A stretch of DNA of 29,725 bases. It comes from Thermodesulfovibrio sp. (GTDB taxonomy: Bacteria; Nitrospirota; Thermodesulfovibrionia; Thermodesulfovibrionales; JdFR-85). This document shows positions 8,146 to 15,973 of this stretch, one piece after another (position 1 is the stretch's first letter; every line of letters begins with the position of its first letter). The stretch covers positions 1-29,725 of the forward strand of contig JALUAR010000267.1 of assembly GCA_027050975.1 (NCBI GenBank), given 5' to 3'. Made by a program: the position numbers and the translations under genes. The notes beneath the pieces were generated by a model. It did no database searches. It had not been told where the DNA came from and was given only the letters and a program-made list of their open reading frames with translations.

Positions 8146-8964
8146 ATGGAAGGACCAACAACAGGGAAAAGGAAAGGCTTCTTAAAAGCCTTCTGTCTTC
8201 TGTTCCTGATCATCTCGTTAATATTCATTCAGACAGAATTAAGTCGAGGCGCTGAGGACGATATCATCGAACTTGGAAAGAAGGTATACAACAGCCGCTG
8301 TGTCATATGTCACGGACCTAAGGGTGACGGAAAGGGTCTTATTGGAATTATACACCGATTCGAGAAGAGGGGAATGGTCTGGAACATTTATCCAAGAGAC
8401 TTTACAGTGGGTGTATTTAAATTCCGGACTACCCCTACGGGCTGCCTGCCAACGGATGATGACCTTCTCAGGGTAGTGACTTACGGAATTCCAAGGTCAT
8501 ATATGCCATCCCAGGCTGATCTGTCACTTAAGGAGAGAAAGGCTGTGATCGAGTATATAAAGACCTTCTCAATAAGATGGGAAGAAGAGGAACCCTGTGA
8601 TCCGATTACCATTAAAAAGCCTGATTGGGTGGGATGTCCTGAGTCGGTTGCAAAAGGAAAGAAACTCTGGAAGGATATGAAATGCTGGGAGTGTCATGGA
8701 TGGGAAGGAAAGGGTGACGGTCCCAAAGCTGACAAGATCAAGGATGACTGGGGAGACCCGATTCTGCCCTTTGACTTTACAACTGGTGCTACAAAGATGG
8801 GATTTGCTCCGGAGAATATCTACGCTGCCTATACCACAGGTCTTGACGGAACCGGCATGCCCTCCTATGAGGATTCGATGACCGAGGAGCAGAGATGGCA
8901 TCTTGTTTCATACACGCTCAAACTGATGAAGAGGCTTAAGGATGTCAAAAAGAGATGTAAGTAA
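8146..8964 (+). CDS. Membrane-anchored diheme c-type cytochrome, first gene of the nos locus
   Basis: A 272-residue cytochrome with an uncleaved or cleaved N-terminal segment (about 11-30) and two heme c sites, CVICH (52-56) and CWECH (180-184), each in a cytochrome c fold with downstream Met ligand candidates (SYMPSQ, GTGMPSY). It probably delivers electrons to NosZ in the periplasm. It is clearly paralogous to the N-terminal 240 residues of the cytochrome at 22935: both share PRDF...GxFKFRTTP, then a PTD(D/E)D segment and a DDWG before the second module. ATG preceded by GGGAGGA. The 8022-8145 gap before it has no clear copy of the Crp/Fnr operator. Confidence 0.93.
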   Translation: MEGPTTGKRKGFLKAFCLLFLIISLIFIQTELSRGAEDDIIELGKKVYNSRCVICHGPKGDGKGLIGIIHRFEKRGMVWNIYPRDFTVGVFKFRTTPTGCLPTDDDLLRVVTYGIPRSYMPSQADLSLKERKAVIEYIKTFSIRWEEEEPCDPITIKKPDWVGCPESVAKGKKLWKDMKCWECHGWEGKGDGPKADKIKDDWGDPILPFDFTTGATKMGFAPENIYAAYTTGLDGTGMPSYEDSMTEEQRWHLVSYTLKLMKRLKDVKKRCK

Positions 8965-8998
8965 TCATAAAGAAAAATTATGGATGAGGAGGTCAAAG

Positions 8999-10843
8999 AT
9001 GTCTGATAAAGTCAAATTTAACAGAAGAAATTTTCTTCAGATTTTGGGTGCAGCGGGTATAGCGGCAGGATCAGGGGTTCTCATACCGAAAGAAACACTT
9101 CTTGCGAGGACAGAGAAGGACTCCAGAAGAAGGGGACATCAAAGCAATGAGGTAAAGCCCGGTGAACTGGATGATTACTACGGATTCTGGAGCGGCGGGC
9201 ATTCCGGTGAGGTGAGAGTCATCGGTGTGCCGTCAATGAGGGAGATTAAAAGGATACCTGTTTTTAACATGGATGTTGCCACTGGATGGGGTATAACCAA
9301 TGAAAGTAAAAAGCTCCTGAGAGGCAGATATACCGGTGATACCCACCATGTCCATGGTTCTTACAAAAACGGAACTTATGACGGACGGTATCTCTTTGTT
9401 AATGACAAACTGAATAACAGGGTTGCAAGGATCAGGATCGACTACATGGAAGTGGATGCCATTGTGGACATACCAAACGTCCAGGGGCTTCATGGACTAT
9501 TCCCCCAGAGATATCCAAAGACAGAATGGGTTGTGGCAAACTCTGAGTTCCAGGTACCTGTTCCTAATGACGAGACAAATGCCAGTGCCTTTACCAAGCC
9601 TAAACAGTACTATGGTCTGCATACCATAATAGATGCAGAGCGTATGTCTATAGTATGTCAGGTACTGGTTGATGAGAATATGGACCTGGCAGCAACAGAC
9701 TATAAAGGCAAGTATTCAATGACAACCTCATATAATACCGAAAAGGGCGTTACCATTTCGGAGATGCTTGCCTCAGATTATGACTACATGCTGGTTTTCC
9801 ACTGGGGCAGGATAAAGGAGGCTCTGAGAAAAGGCAATTATACACGTATAAACGGAGTAAAGGTAATTGACGGCAGGAAGGGACATTCCGATATAGTTCT
9901 CAGGATTCCGGTACCAAAGAACCCCCATGGTATAAATGTCTCACCTGATGGTAAATATGCTATCTGCTCAGGAAAGGTATCACCCACCTGTACAGTCGTT
10001 GATCTTGATCTGATCGATCTTGCCTTTGAAGGAAAGATAAAACCCGAGGAGTGCATAGTGGCTCAGCCTGAGATAGGACTTGGACCACTTCATACCACCT
10101 TTGACGGAAGGGGTAATGCCTACACCTCGGTTTTCATTGACAGTACCAATGTCAAGTGGAACATCCAGAAGGCAATAGAGGCAGAGAAGAAGGGTGAGGA
10201 AGAGAAGAAAAAGAAGGAATACATCATTGATGTCCTCGATATCCACTACCAGGTGGGACATATCATGGCATCAATGGCTGAAACAAAAGAGGCAGATGGT
10301 AAGTGGCTTGTCTCTTTGAACAAATTTTCGAAAGACCGATTCCTGAATGCAGGTCCTGTTAAGGCGGAGAATGATCAGCTTATTGACATAAGCGGCAAGA
10401 AATTAAGGCTTGTCCATGACAGCCCGGCCTACATGGAACCCCATGATTGCATAATCGTCAGGAGAGACATTGTAGAGCCGAATGTGAAAGACCGTTACGA
10501 CATGTTCGAGCATCCCCTTGCAGTAACCGAAAGCGGTGTAAAGAGAAACGGTAAGAATGTGATCATAAGAATGACCTCCAATGCGCCTGTATACGGACTG
10601 CAGGAGGTGAGGCTTAAGAAGGGAGACAGGGTCACTCTAATTGTTACCAATCATGACGAAATATCCGACCTGTCCCACGGAGTTGCCATCTCAAACTATA
10701 ACATCAACTTTGTCATCGGTCCGTTCCAGACAAAATCCGTCACCTTCACTGCAGATAAGGTCGGAGTTTTCTGGGTTTACTGTACAAACTTCTGTCATGC
10801 CCTGCATCTGGAAATGAGAATGAGATTAATTGTGGAACCATAA
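8999..10843 (+). CDS. nosZ: Nitrous oxide reductase
   Basis: Periplasmic multicopper enzyme reducing N2O to N2. Length 614 from the ATG at 8999, chosen for its AGGAGG six bases upstream; a longer frame from 8942 would overlap the cytochrome. The N terminus is a Tat signal (NRRNFLQILGAAG). CuZ histidine motifs are visible: GDTHHVHG, LHTTFDGRGN, NPHGIN, EPHDC. The C-terminal cupredoxin has the CuA motif CTNFCHALHLEM (C-x3-C-x3-H-x2-M). The Tat signal and an attached nosR resemble clade I loci, while the surroundings are unusual; phylogeny is needed to place it. A strong hairpin follows its stop. Confidence 0.98.
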   Translation: MSDKVKFNRRNFLQILGAAGIAAGSGVLIPKETLLARTEKDSRRRGHQSNEVKPGELDDYYGFWSGGHSGEVRVIGVPSMREIKRIPVFNMDVATGWGITNESKKLLRGRYTGDTHHVHGSYKNGTYDGRYLFVNDKLNNRVARIRIDYMEVDAIVDIPNVQGLHGLFPQRYPKTEWVVANSEFQVPVPNDETNASAFTKPKQYYGLHTIIDAERMSIVCQVLVDENMDLAATDYKGKYSMTTSYNTEKGVTISEMLASDYDYMLVFHWGRIKEALRKGNYTRINGVKVIDGRKGHSDIVLRIPVPKNPHGINVSPDGKYAICSGKVSPTCTVVDLDLIDLAFEGKIKPEECIVAQPEIGLGPLHTTFDGRGNAYTSVFIDSTNVKWNIQKAIEAEKKGEEEKKKKEYIIDVLDIHYQVGHIMASMAETKEADGKWLVSLNKFSKDRFLNAGPVKAENDQLIDISGKKLRLVHDSPAYMEPHDCIIVRRDIVEPNVKDRYDMFEHPLAVTESGVKRNGKNVIIRMTSNAPVYGLQEVRLKKGDRVTLIVTNHDEISDLSHGVAISNYNINFVIGPFQTKSVTFTADKVGVFWVYCTNFCHALHLEMRMRLIVEP

Positions 10844-10853
10844 AAAAATATCT

Positions 10854-10881
10854 GCCCCCTGTTTGAAACAGGGGGCTTTCT
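10854..10881 (+). terminator. GC-rich hairpin after nosZ, partial terminator or mRNA-stabilising stem
   Basis: GCCCCCTG / CAGGGGGC with a TTTGAAA loop at 10854-10876; the A/T bases of the loop can also pair. Only a short, broken T-run (TTTCT) follows. This suggests incomplete termination or 3'-end protection that gives nosZ transcripts in excess over the downstream maturation genes. Confidence 0.7.
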
Positions 10882-10911
10882 AACAAATAAATTTTGTGTG
10901 AAGGAGAGGAT

Positions 10912-11982
10912 ATGAAAAGACTGATTATCTTAATATTTTTGTTTGTCATGCTCGCCCCTGTTAAAGGATACAGCCAGTGGGAGTTTTTCGAACACAGGTA
11001 TAAATACAAACTGACCGATGTGCTGGAGGCTGACAGGTTTGAAAAGAAGGACGGTTACTGGGAGGGCTACAGAGGGAACAGACTGGTTGGATATGTGTTC
11101 CTGTCAAAGGAGTGGACAAAGAAACTTGTTGGATACTCTGGCAAACATATGGAGACACTGATAGGTATGGATACGGAAGGCAGACTTACTGGAGTGAAGA
11201 TTATCTTTCACTCTGAACCGATAGTGCTGATAGGATTGAAAGAGAAGAACTATCAGGATTTCATGAAACAATACAAGGGAAGGAGCATAAAAGAAGAACT
11301 TACCGTAGGAAAACAGATATCCATGGATGCAATCACGGGAGCAACAGTCACCGCAGTGGTACAGAATGCAATAATCCTTGGAAGTGCCAGAAAAGTTGCC
11401 GCAGTAACAGGGATGATGCAGTTTGCCAAGAAAAAGAGAGGAAAGATAAGTACAAAATTCAGACGTCTTACATGGAAGGAGTTACTGGAGTCCGGTGCTG
11501 TCAGGAATCTCAGAGTGACATCGGAGTCCCTGGGAATGAAGAGCAAGGAGGTTTATCTTGATCTTTACTTCGCAGTGGTGACACCTCCTTCGATTGGAAG
11601 AAGTCTGCTCGGTGACAGGTTGTACAGTGACATCATGAAGAGGCTTAAAAATGGAGGCTCTGCGATCGTTGTTTTTGCAAGGGGAAAGGGATCGTTCAAG
11701 GGTTCAGGCTATGCCAGGGGAGGTGTCTTCGACAGGTTCAACATAGAACAGCAGGACAGGGTCTTTGTTTTCAGGGACAGGGACTACAGGATAGTAACGG
11801 AGATAAAGGCCACAGGCGCTCCCGATATAAGAGAGGGTGGTGTTTTTATTGTCAGAGATGCGGAGTTTGATCAGACCAGTCCCTTCAGGTTCAATCTCAT
11901 TCTCCCGTTCAGGATAGGTGCAAAGAAGGAGTTCAAGTCCTTCGGTGCCGAGTATAGATTACCTGAGAGGTTTTTGGAGTAA
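10912..11982 (+). CDS. nosR: Periplasmic FMN-binding half of a split NosR
   Basis: A 356-residue exported protein with a signal peptide (about 1-21) and an FMN_bind domain. The covalent flavin motif is TGATVT (142-147), as in NosR and RnfG/NqrC. NosR passes electrons toward NosZ and is needed for its activity; normally this domain is the N-terminal part of one approximately 700-residue protein with six membrane helices and two ferredoxin clusters. Here the reading frame stops and the membrane half is the next gene, 2 bp on. The second half (about 190-356) has no motif I recognise but matches the position of NosR's periplasmic linker. ATG chosen over an upstream TTG because AAGGAGAGG precedes it. 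Confidence 0.85.
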   Translation: MKRLIILIFLFVMLAPVKGYSQWEFFEHRYKYKLTDVLEADRFEKKDGYWEGYRGNRLVGYVFLSKEWTKKLVGYSGKHMETLIGMDTEGRLTGVKIIFHSEPIVLIGLKEKNYQDFMKQYKGRSIKEELTVGKQISMDAITGATVTAVVQNAIILGSARKVAAVTGMMQFAKKKRGKISTKFRRLTWKELLESGAVRNLRVTSESLGMKSKEVYLDLYFAVVTPPSIGRSLLGDRLYSDIMKRLKNGGSAIVVFARGKGSFKGSGYARGGVFDRFNIEQQDRVFVFRDRDYRIVTEIKATGAPDIREGGVFIVRDAEFDQTSPFRFNLILPFRIGAKKEFKSFGAEYRLPERFLE

Positions 11983-11984
11983 AG

Positions 11985-14249
11985 ATGAACAGCCTTGGGC
12001 AGATTCTTGAAAAACCGCTATGGGTGCAGGTCTGGCAGCAGAAGGCCCTGCATATCACCGTCTTTTTCTGTTTCCTGTTACTTATAATTGTGATAATCCT
12101 GTTGAGAGACAGGCTTTCGAAAAAGAGGGCTCTTCTGAATCTGATCAAGTACGGAGTACTGACAGTCTCTTTTGTATATGTAGGTATTCTGCTCAAGGCA
12201 CAGCCGACAACCACCAATATAATCATTATCCTTAACTCGTTGAAGGAACTGAAGTTCCCGGTAGGACTTTTTCTGCTCGAGCCGTTTATTTTCCTCTCCT
12301 TTGTGTTTATCTTTGTCACGCTTTTTATCTGGGGCAGAGGAGTCTTCTGTGGATGGCTCTGCCCTTACGGAGCAATGCTTGAGCTGTTGAATAAGATCTA
12401 TGAAAGGATATTTCCTAAATTCAGAATTAAACTGCCTGAAAGGGTTCACCAGAGATTGCTCTATCTCAAGTATTTTATTTTTCTGACGATAGTGGCTGTA
12501 TCGTTTATGAGTTTTATCCTTTCCGAATACATGACAGAGGTGGAGCCCTTCAGAACCTTTGTCCTCAGGCTGAACAGGCAGTGGTACTTTGTTCTTTACT
12601 TCATGATACTTACCGTGGGTTCAGTGCTACTGTACAGGGCATTTTGTCGTTACCTGTGCCCACTTGGTGCTGCCCTGTCAATACCCTCATTCCTCAGAGG
12701 AATACCCCTTGTAAAACTTAAGAGATATGACCTCTGCGGCAAATGCAAGATATGCGAAAAAACATGTACCCCTCAGGCGGTGATGCCGGAGGGAAGCATT
12801 AACACAAGGGAGTGCCTCTATTGTCTTGACTGTCAGGCCAATTTCTGGGACGAGGAACTCTGTCCTGTGCTGTTGAAAAGGAAGAAAAAGAAAGACAGTG
12901 AAGTATTTTCAGATACAGGTGGCGGTACAGTTGCGGGAATGTTAGCAGTTTCTGTCGGAATATTTCTCTTGTTCTTTTCCCATCAGGCAGATGCGAAGAG
13001 ATTGATTGTGGGTGTTGATACCAAAACCATCTCAGAGGCGGTGGCAATGGCGGCTGACGGAGATACCATTGAGGTGAGACCCGGTATCTACAGAGAAAGG
13101 CTCAGGATAGACAGGGCTGTCTTTTTAAAAGGTATTGACAACCCTGTTATCACTGCTCCGGATGGCAACATTGTAGAGATAAGCGGTTCAGGTGTGGTTA
13201 TGGAAGGCTTTACCCTCAAATATGAGGATACATCAGGGCTTTCGTCGACCGATACAGCCATATTTATCAAGAAAGGTGCAGAGGGAGTGGTTGTAAGGAA
13301 CAACCGCATGGAAAGGGTGATGTTCGGGATATGGAACATCATGGGAAAGGACATTGTGATTGAGAACAACGTTGTTGTGGGGTTAAAAGAACTTTCAAGG
13401 GAAAAGAGAGGTAACTGCATAAATCTTACGGGTACGAAGAGGGCCCATGTAACAGGAAACAGATTGGACTACTGCCGGGACGGAATATACATGGAGGTAT
13501 GTCACGATTCAACGGTAACAGACAATGAGATAAGAAACTCACGTTATTCAATCCACACCATGTGGGTGGACAGGGGAGAGTTCAGTCGGAACAGGGCCTT
13601 TGGAAATCTGGTCGGCCTTGCAATAATGTATACAAAGCGGTCTGAGGTGAAGAACAACATTTCCTGCGGAAACCAGACCCACGGGATTCTGCTACTGCAG
13701 GCGGTAAGGAGCGAGATAACCGATAACATCGTTATAGGAAACACAAAGGGAATATTCCTGTACAACTCTGTTTTCAATACCCTCAGTTCCAATCTCATTA
13801 TGAACAACCAGCTTGGAATACATAACTGGGGAGGCTCCGAGGATAACGAGATCAAAGGCAATACATTTATAAATAACGAAGTACAGGTCAAGTTTGTGGC
13901 AGGGCGGGACCAGTACTGGGATGAAAATTACTGGAGCGACTACATCGGCTGGGATATGACAGGTGATGGTGTGGGTGACTTTCCCTATGAGTCCAATACT
14001 GTTGTGGACTACATCCTGTGGAGATACCCCATGTCAAAGGTATTGTTTACGAGTCCGGCTCTTCAGATACTCTGGGTGCTTGAAAAACAGTTTCCAGTAA
14101 TAAGTGTTCCCAAAATTGTTGACAGAAAACCGGCCATGAAACCATTTCATACCCGATGGAAACAGTTAAGACAGAGGTATCCATACAGTGCCGAACGTTA
14201 TTACGGCGATATAGAGAAGCTGCCGCATCTTCCAGGAGGTGTTTACTGA
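11985..14249 (+). CDS. Fusion of NosR membrane/polyferredoxin half with NosD
   Basis: One 754-residue frame. Residues 1-300 are the C-terminal part of NosR (NapH-like): several membrane helices, the paired CGWLCP (122-127) and CRYLCP (221-226) motifs, and two ferredoxin-type [4Fe-4S] motifs, Cys251/254/257/261 and Cys277/280/283/293. Residues about 313-337 are a hydrophobic segment that would be the NosD signal peptide in a stand-alone protein. Residues 338-754 are a complete NosD-like right-handed beta-helix with CASH repeats, placed in the periplasm. NosD works with NosF and NosY in CuZ maturation, so the fusion ties electron supply to copper-site assembly. It overlaps nosF by one base (TGATG). 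Confidence 0.93.
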   Translation: MNSLGQILEKPLWVQVWQQKALHITVFFCFLLLIIVIILLRDRLSKKRALLNLIKYGVLTVSFVYVGILLKAQPTTTNIIIILNSLKELKFPVGLFLLEPFIFLSFVFIFVTLFIWGRGVFCGWLCPYGAMLELLNKIYERIFPKFRIKLPERVHQRLLYLKYFIFLTIVAVSFMSFILSEYMTEVEPFRTFVLRLNRQWYFVLYFMILTVGSVLLYRAFCRYLCPLGAALSIPSFLRGIPLVKLKRYDLCGKCKICEKTCTPQAVMPEGSINTRECLYCLDCQANFWDEELCPVLLKRKKKKDSEVFSDTGGGTVAGMLAVSVGIFLLFFSHQADAKRLIVGVDTKTISEAVAMAADGDTIEVRPGIYRERLRIDRAVFLKGIDNPVITAPDGNIVEISGSGVVMEGFTLKYEDTSGLSSTDTAIFIKKGAEGVVVRNNRMERVMFGIWNIMGKDIVIENNVVVGLKELSREKRGNCINLTGTKRAHVTGNRLDYCRDGIYMEVCHDSTVTDNEIRNSRYSIHTMWVDRGEFSRNRAFGNLVGLAIMYTKRSEVKNNISCGNQTHGILLLQAVRSEITDNIVIGNTKGIFLYNSVFNTLSSNLIMNNQLGIHNWGGSEDNEIKGNTFINNEVQVKFVAGRDQYWDENYWSDYIGWDMTGDGVGDFPYESNTVVDYILWRYPMSKVLFTSPALQILWVLEKQFPVISVPKIVDRKPAMKPFHTRWKQLRQRYPYSAERYYGDIEKLPHLPGGVY

Positions 14250-15136
14250 TGCTGACCCTTGAAGGGATAACAAAGTTTTACGGTGAGATAAAGGCGGTAG
14301 AATCTGTCAGCATGCAGGTGAAAGAGGGTGAGATTTTAGGTCTTGTGGGGCCCAATGGTTCGGGAAAGTCAACCCTGCTAAAAATAATGTTAGGAATTCT
14401 AAAGCCATCCTCCGGAAGGGTGTTGGTCAATGGTAAGGAGTTGACAGAGAGAGACTGGAGGGAATTCCGCAGGAGGATCGGTTATATGCCCGAGAGGGTC
14501 TCCTTTTATGACAATCTGACAGGCCTGGAGACATTGAGGTTTTTTGCCAGGCTGAAGGGTGGCAGTGTCGGTGAGTTTGTAAAAAGGATTATTCCGGAGA
14601 ATGTGCTTAAAAGAAAGGTTGGAGGTTACTCCAAGGGTATGCGTCAGAGGCTCAACCTTGCACAGGCACTGCTGAATGAGCCTGACATATTGATACTGGA
14701 TGAGCCCACATCAGGGCTTGATCCGGTGGGTACGATGGAGTTCTACGGGATACTGGACGAGGTGAGGGAGAGAAAAACTCTTACAGTGGTTCTTTCCTCT
14801 CATATCCTGGCGGAGATAGAAGACAGGACAGACAGGGTGGCGGTAATAAAGAATGGTACACTCAGGGCTATAGGTAGCTTAGAGGAGCTCTATCACAAAC
14901 TGAATCTTCCCTTGAGGGTCTCAATAACCCTGAAACAGAAAGATCCCCTCTTAGAAGAGATCCTCAAGAGTGTGGGAGCCACCGATTTAATGTACAGAAA
15001 TGGTTATCTGCTTGCCCGTATACCTGCTGAGTCCAAGATCAGGATGCTCTCTGCCATGATGAGCGAGAAGGACAGATTTACAGACCTTTCAATAAGAGAA
15101 CCGAATCTTGAGGAGGTGTTCTTTGGCATTCACTGA
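14249..15136 (+). CDS. nosF: NosF, ABC transporter ATPase for CuZ maturation
   Basis: A 295-residue ATP-binding subunit. Walker A GPNGSGKS, signature YSKGMRQRLNL, Walker B ILILDEPTSGLDP and the H-loop SSHILAE are intact. It powers the NosY permease, which together with NosD is required to mature the copper-sulfur centre of NosZ. The start at ATG 14249 overlaps the nosD stop by one base and has AGGAGG upstream; a longer frame from 14156 would lie inside nosD and is rejected. Confidence 0.96.
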   Translation: MLTLEGITKFYGEIKAVESVSMQVKEGEILGLVGPNGSGKSTLLKIMLGILKPSSGRVLVNGKELTERDWREFRRRIGYMPERVSFYDNLTGLETLRFFARLKGGSVGEFVKRIIPENVLKRKVGGYSKGMRQRLNLAQALLNEPDILILDEPTSGLDPVGTMEFYGILDEVRERKTLTVVLSSHILAEIEDRTDRVAVIKNGTLRAIGSLEELYHKLNLPLRVSITLKQKDPLLEEILKSVGATDLMYRNGYLLARIPAESKIRMLSAMMSEKDRFTDLSIREPNLEEVFFGIH

Positions 15137-15953
15137 GGCAATAAGGGCTATAGCCATAAAGGAACTCTCTGATAAACTCAGAAGCAGGTGGGTCCTGGTA
15201 GTGGCAGGAAGTTTTGCATTGTTAACTATTGTTATTGCCTATTTTGGTAGTGCGCCTGCCGGAATTGCAGGATTCAGGCGACTTGATGCTACCGTGGCAA
15301 GCCTTACCAGTCTGGTTACATTTTTTATTCCCATAATTGCACTGACCCTTGGAGGAGGAATCATTGCGGATGAAAGGGAGAGGGGCACTCTGGAGATACT
15401 GCTTGCCTCACCTGTATCAGTTGGTGAGTTTATACTCGGAAAATTCTCAGGGCTTGTGATAGCCTTGGGGATTGCCACGGTGTCGGGTCTCTGTCTGGCA
15501 GGAGGAGTTTTATTGATAAAGTCAGGGATGGAGGCCCTTGGTGTGTTCCTGAGATTTATAGCCAACTCCCTGATACTCGGGATTGTATTTCTGAGTATCT
15601 CCTTCCTTGTCTCGATAGCCTTTTATGAGAGAACAAAGGTGATCGCCTTTACCGTGTTGATATGGCTACTGTTTACGATACTTTATGATCTGGGACTTGT
15701 AGGGCTTATCTTGCTGACAAAGGGTGAGATAGGAATGGGGGTCTTTTCATTGCTTCTGATGTTTAATCCCGTTGATGTATACAGGATAATGAACTTTGTT
15801 TCCATAGGCGAATTCAGGGTGTTCCTGGGACTTGCTTCGGTGGAGTTTCCAGAATATGTGGGTTTGCCCATGCTTTTGTTTGTCAGTCTTGGATGGATCG
15901 TAACACCCCTTGTAGGTGGTTATTACTTCTTTAAAAAGAAATATCACGGATAA
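15123..15953 (+). CDS. nosY: NosY, ABC transporter permease for CuZ maturation
   Basis: A 276-residue inner-membrane protein with about six hydrophobic helices and the ABC-2 permease hallmark ADERERGTLEILLASPV after the second helix. It forms the channel partner of NosF. The start is TTG 15123, 5 bp after AGGAGGT; it overlaps nosF by 14 bp, so the two are translationally coupled. A TTG at 15108 is possible but lies upstream of the ribosome site. Confidence 0.95.
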   Translation: MAFTEAIRAIAIKELSDKLRSRWVLVVAGSFALLTIVIAYFGSAPAGIAGFRRLDATVASLTSLVTFFIPIIALTLGGGIIADERERGTLEILLASPVSVGEFILGKFSGLVIALGIATVSGLCLAGGVLLIKSGMEALGVFLRFIANSLILGIVFLSISFLVSIAFYERTKVIAFTVLIWLLFTILYDLGLVGLILLTKGEIGMGVFSLLLMFNPVDVYRIMNFVSIGEFRVFLGLASVEFPEYVGLPMLLFVSLGWIVTPLVGGYYFFKKKYHG

Positions 15954-15973
15954 CACAACAGGAGGTAGAGATA

